Shown here: piece after piece, positions 5,925-7,899 of the stretch
How positions within the stretch are numbered: position 1 is the stretch's first letter
Layout of the letters: each line of letters opens with the position of its first letter
Assembly: GCA_036488085.1 (NCBI GenBank)
Contig: DASXHZ010000067.1
Location: 1 to 7,899 of the forward strand
From: DASXHZ01 sp036488085
GTDB lineage: Bacteria > Acidobacteriota > Thermoanaerobaculia > Gp7-AA8
DNA: 7,899 bases
Direction: 5' to 3'
Program-made: the position numbers and the translations under genes
Notes under the pieces: model-generated
Databases searched by the model: none
What the model was told of the DNA's origin: nothing
The model's input: only the letters and a program-made list of their open reading frames with translations

Positions 5925-6881
5925 TTGTCCCGTCAGCTTCGCCTCGAATTTCCGGGTGCCATCTGGCACGTCACCAGCCGCGGCAACGAGCGGCGCGACA
6001 TTTTCCGGGATGATGCCGATCGCCGGCGTTTCGTGACTCTGCTCTCAAACGTGGTCACCGACCGGCGATGGATCCTCCACGCCTGGGTTCTCATGTCGAA
6101 TCACTACCACCTGCTCATCGAGACGCCCGAGGTAGGGCTTTCGCGCGGGATGAAATGGCTCAACCAGGAATATGCGCAGGAATTCAATGAGCGTCACCAC
6201 AGGGTCGGCCACCTTTTTCAGGGGCGATTCAAGAGCATCCTGGTGGAACGGGAGGGGCACCTTCTGGAGCTGATCCGATACATCGTCCTGAATCCTGTGC
6301 GATGTCATGCGGTTGCGTTCGCGGGTGATTACGAGTGGAGCAACTACCGTGCGACGGCAGGGCTGCAGGCGCCCCAGCCGTGGCTCGAGATCGAATGGAC
6401 CCTCGATCAGTTCGGAGCCGGCAATCGAGCGGAAGCGCACGAGGCGTACCGCCGTTTTGTCGCGGACGCGAGGGGAGCGTCGTACAACCCCTGGGAGCAT
6501 GTCGTCGGCCAGATCTACCTCGGCGGCGCGGCTTTTTGCGATCGGATGCAGGCGCTGGTGGCGGGAGCGGAGCGCAGCCGCGAACATCCTCGGGCACAAA
6601 GGATGTTCGTCAGGCCGGCACTTGATGCTGTCGTGATGCTGATCGCCGACCGTTTCGATGTCCGGCCCACGGACCTGAAACGCAAGTCGCGCGGCCAGGC
6701 GCGGAAGACGCTCGCCTTGCTCGCCGTCGATGACGCCGGTCTGACGCTTCGATCGATCGGCGACTGGATGGGAGTCAGCGATTGGTCGGCTTCGAAGATG
6801 AGGAAGGCCGCAATGACGCTCTACGCCACGGATGGTCGCTACCGCGAGAAGGTGGACCAAATCCGGGCCGCGTTAAGTTGA
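5925..6881 (+). CDS. REP-associated tyrosine transposase (RAYT, Y1_Tnp family)
   Basis: This is an HUH single-strand nuclease/transposase of the IS200-like RAYT group, 318 aa, expected to nick and rejoin REP-containing single-stranded DNA through a 5'-phosphotyrosine link. The N-terminal core is intact: RLEFPGAIWHVTSRGNERRDIF (5-27, written from residue 5), the metal-binding HxH as His60-Tyr61-His62 in MSNHYHLL, and the catalytic Tyr, probably Tyr83, in LNQEYAQEFN. The family signature RVGHLFQGRFKSILVE follows at 93-108 and RYIVLNPVR at 118-126. It is longer than short enterobacterial RAYTs because of a C-terminal region with a helix-turn-helix-like segment (LRSIGDWMGVSDWSASKMRK, 275-294) that may bind REP DNA. 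TTG at 5925 is used because the next Met is residue 57, inside the core. The stop codon lies within the right REP motif. Confidence 0.93.
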   Translation: MSRQLRLEFPGAIWHVTSRGNERRDIFRDDADRRRFVTLLSNVVTDRRWILHAWVLMSNHYHLLIETPEVGLSRGMKWLNQEYAQEFNERHHRVGHLFQGRFKSILVEREGHLLELIRYIVLNPVRCHAVAFAGDYEWSNYRATAGLQAPQPWLEIEWTLDQFGAGNRAEAHEAYRRFVADARGASYNPWEHVVGQIYLGGAAFCDRMQALVAGAERSREHPRAQRMFVRPALDAVVMLIADRFDVRPTDLKRKSRGQARKTLALLAVDDAGLTLRSIGDWMGVSDWSASKMRKAAMTLYATDGRYREKVDQIRAALS

Positions 6882-6900
6882 CTCTCCAGATGTGACCCCT
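6871..6900 (+). repeat. right REP motif of RAYT element
   Basis: CGTTAAGTTGACTCTCCAGA followed by TGTGACCCC. The RAYT stop codon (TGA 6879-6881) is part of the motif, so the repeat encodes the last residues of the protein. It is inverted relative to the left motif at 5796. Confidence 0.85.
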
Positions 6901-7090
6901 ACCTAAACCTACTTACCCCGGGCGCCGCGCGCGCGCCGTGTTGGGCGGGGACTTGGCGCATGAGGTGGTTGGTCGTGCCCGCGCAAGGTGACGTCGTTGC
7001 GGCATGCGATCAGCCGCGCTGGCGCAGTACAATCGCGGTGCTGCCTATGATTGCGTAACGGTTCTCCGCTCCGGCCCACACATCTACACG
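6901..7090 (+). other. intergenic leader of the GNAT gene
   Basis: No gene is supported here. An alternating GC tract lies at about 6921-6937. Two -10-like boxes precede the acetyltransferase: TACAAT (7028-7033) and TATGAT (7046-7051). Neither has a good -35 at 16-18 bp, so the promoter call is weak. The region otherwise shows nothing recognisable. Confidence 0.3.
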
Positions 7091-7095
7091 AGGAG
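7091..7095 (+). promoter_or_regulatory. ribosome binding site of GNAT gene
   Basis: AGGAG sits nine bases before ATG 7105. It is the best Shine-Dalgarno in the window, and it decides this start over in-frame alternatives up to 18 codons upstream. Confidence 0.75.
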
Positions 7096-7104
7096 AAGAC
7101 CGAA

Positions 7105-7620
7105 ATGCACTTCCAGTCTATCTACACGCCACGGCTCGAGTTGCGCGCAGGCAATCGTGAGATCTATAGCATTCCGTTCGACGATCGCGAGGCGCTCGCT
7201 CGCGCGCTTCTCGTGAATGTTCCCGACAACTGGCCGGTCGAACACTACGACGCCGATCCGCTCGTCTCATCGGTGAAAAAGCTGGACGAAGATGCCTCTT
7301 CGGAACCGTGGCTCCTCCGCTATTTCATCGACCGCGAGACGGGGACGCTCGTCGGCTTCGGCGGAGGAGGAGGCCTGCCGGCCGGCGGATGTTGGACGAT
7401 CGGCTACTCCGTCCTGCCACAGTTCCGACGTCGCGGATACGCATCTGAGGCACTGGCGGCGCTGGTGGCGGCGGCGTTCACTCATGCGGAGGTCGAACGG
7501 ATCATCGGCGAGACGTATCCGGAGCTCGCGGCGTCGATCGGCGTGATGCAGAAGAACGGATTCGTGTTTGCCGGACCGGGGGACGGAGAGCGGGTCATCC
7601 AATACGAGCGGCGGCGATAG
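7105..7620 (+). CDS. GNAT family N-acetyltransferase (RimJ/RimL-like)
   Basis: This is an acetyl-CoA-dependent acyltransferase of 171 aa, a normal length for a single GNAT domain. The N-terminus TPRLELRAG (8-16) is typical of RimJ/RimL-like members. A beta-strand pair with LLRYFIDRETGTLVGFGG (70-87) leads into motif A: YSVLPQFRRRGYASEAL (101-117), where Gln106-x-x-Arg-Arg-Gly-Tyr-Ala holds the CoA pyrophosphate. Residues 147-157 (VMQKNGFVFAG) form the usual C-terminal strand region, where one monomer contributes an N-x-GF element. The glycine run GGGGGLP (86-92) is unusual. Start is set by the AGGAG at nine bases. The acceptor (ribosomal N-terminus, amine or antibiotic) cannot be told. It stands alone, bracketed by the full RAYT gene and a partial RAYT copy in the same orientation. 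Confidence 0.87.
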   Translation: MHFQSIYTPRLELRAGNREIYSIPFDDREALARALLVNVPDNWPVEHYDADPLVSSVKKLDEDASSEPWLLRYFIDRETGTLVGFGGGGGLPAGGCWTIGYSVLPQFRRRGYASEALAALVAAAFTHAEVERIIGETYPELAASIGVMQKNGFVFAGPGDGERVIQYERRR

Positions 7621-7636
7621 TGCTTCGCCATTCACA

Positions 7637-7654
7637 GCCGCGCTGGGGCGCGGC
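7637..7654. terminator. hairpin after GNAT gene
   Basis: A perfect 7-bp inverted repeat (GCCGCGC and GCGCGGC, loop TGGG) starts 17 bases after the acetyltransferase stop. The stem is strong and correctly placed for termination, but no T-run follows, so an intrinsic terminator is only possible. Confidence 0.4.
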
Positions 7655-7672
7655 CTCGCCATCCGGGTGAGG

Positions 7673-7701
7673 CAACTTGGGGTCAGATCTGGAGAATCAG
7701 T
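7673..7701 (-). repeat. left REP motif of truncated RAYT copy
   Basis: CAACTTGGGGTCAGATCTGG then AGAATCAGT. It matches the left motif at 5796 up to AATCA and then passes straight into transposase sequence at about 7701, without the leader or the 5' part of the gene. Confidence 0.8.
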
Positions 7702-7899
7702 TTCGATGTCAGGCCCGGGGACCTGAAACGCAAGTCGCGCGGCCACGCGCGCAAGACGCTCGCCTTGCTCGCCGTCGATGAGGCCGGTCTGACGCTTCGA
7801 TCGATCGGCGACTGGATGGGAGTCAGCGATTGGTCGGCTTCGAAGATGAGGAAGGCCGCAATGACGCTCTACGCCACGGATGGTCGCTACCGCGAGAAG
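7701..7899 (+). pseudogene. 3' fragment of a second RAYT copy (internal deletion)
   Basis: This stretch aligns without gaps to 6653-6851 of the intact RAYT gene. I count six mismatches in 199 bases, all in the first 82; the last 117 bases are identical. The frame is open and corresponds to RAYT residues 244 onward (FDVRPGDLKRKS...), with three changes, Thr249Gly, Gln258His and Asp270Glu. The N-terminal catalytic core (HxH, Tyr) is absent and no start codon precedes it, so no active nuclease can be made. Together with the REP motif at 7673 it forms a short non-autonomous derivative: left end joined to the C-terminal coding part. It runs off the window and would be expected to finish with a right REP motif a few tens of bases beyond. 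Confidence 0.92.

Larger units (their letters stand above)
5796..6897 (+). mobile_element. RAYT element bounded by inverted REP motifs
   Basis: A complete-looking element: left REP motif (5796-5830), a 94-bp leader, the RAYT gene (5925-6881) and a right REP motif in opposite orientation (6871-6900). The ends match as inverted repeats over TTAAGTTGA and TCCAGATGTGACCCC. The leader has a weak sigma70-like candidate (TTGTTT at 5840-5845, GATACC at 5863-5868) and otherwise nothing I can name. RAYTs act on single-stranded REP hairpins and usually behave as domesticated single-copy genes. Here passive REP pairs and an internally deleted relative nearby suggest past activity. I see no target-site duplication. 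Confidence 0.7.

Noticed and set aside
6045..6860. 271-residue minus-strand ORF inside the RAYT gene
   Set aside because: It is the antisense shadow of a well-supported transposase and has no family features of its own.
6921..6937. Alternating GC tract as a Z-DNA or regulatory site
   Set aside because: It is short and unremarkable in such a GC-rich genome; nothing else around it supports a function.

Overview
The window is GC-rich bacterial DNA with G/C-biased third codon positions and GTG or TTG starts beside ATG. The mix of an ABC-2-type permease, a secreted PHB-depolymerase-like esterase, a CPBP protease and a RAYT transposase with its own REP family would suit a soil or sediment bacterium such as an Acidobacteriota-like lineage. 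That placement is a guess from gene style, not from a marker gene.

Layout. (1) 1-2692 is a plus-strand run of a permease-like membrane protein (5' end cut at the window edge next to a REP-like motif), a secreted alpha/beta-hydrolase overlapping it by ATGA, and a CPBP intramembrane protease. These probably form one operon. (2) 2629-4506 holds two unrecognised genes in divergent orientation with only 24 bp between them. The minus-strand one has a helical N-terminus and a propeller-like C-terminus. The plus-strand one is built from Trp-marked helical repeats of about 34 residues. (3) 4507-5479 is a graveyard of gene pieces: a minus-strand coding remnant, an inverted pair of REP motifs, a stub that may be an antitoxin C-terminus, a Doc toxin pseudogene with several lesions, and another minus-strand stub. 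(4) 5480-5794 is an exact-period tandem array of fifteen 21-bp units rich in CTAG. (5) 5796-6897 is an apparently intact RAYT between inverted REP motifs, with its stop codon inside the right motif. (6) 6901-7672 carries a GNAT acetyltransferase with its own ribosome binding site and a downstream hairpin. (7) 7673-7899 is a second, internally deleted RAYT element: a left REP motif joined directly to the last part of the transposase gene, about 97% identical to the first copy and running off the window.

Overall, a stable plus-strand operon lies beside an unstable zone. REP/RAYT elements recur there next to cut gene ends, and the GNAT gene is bracketed by direct repeats of transposase sequence. 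The two points most worth pursuing are the 21-bp CTAG array packed against the RAYT element and the way REP copies coincide with truncated genes.
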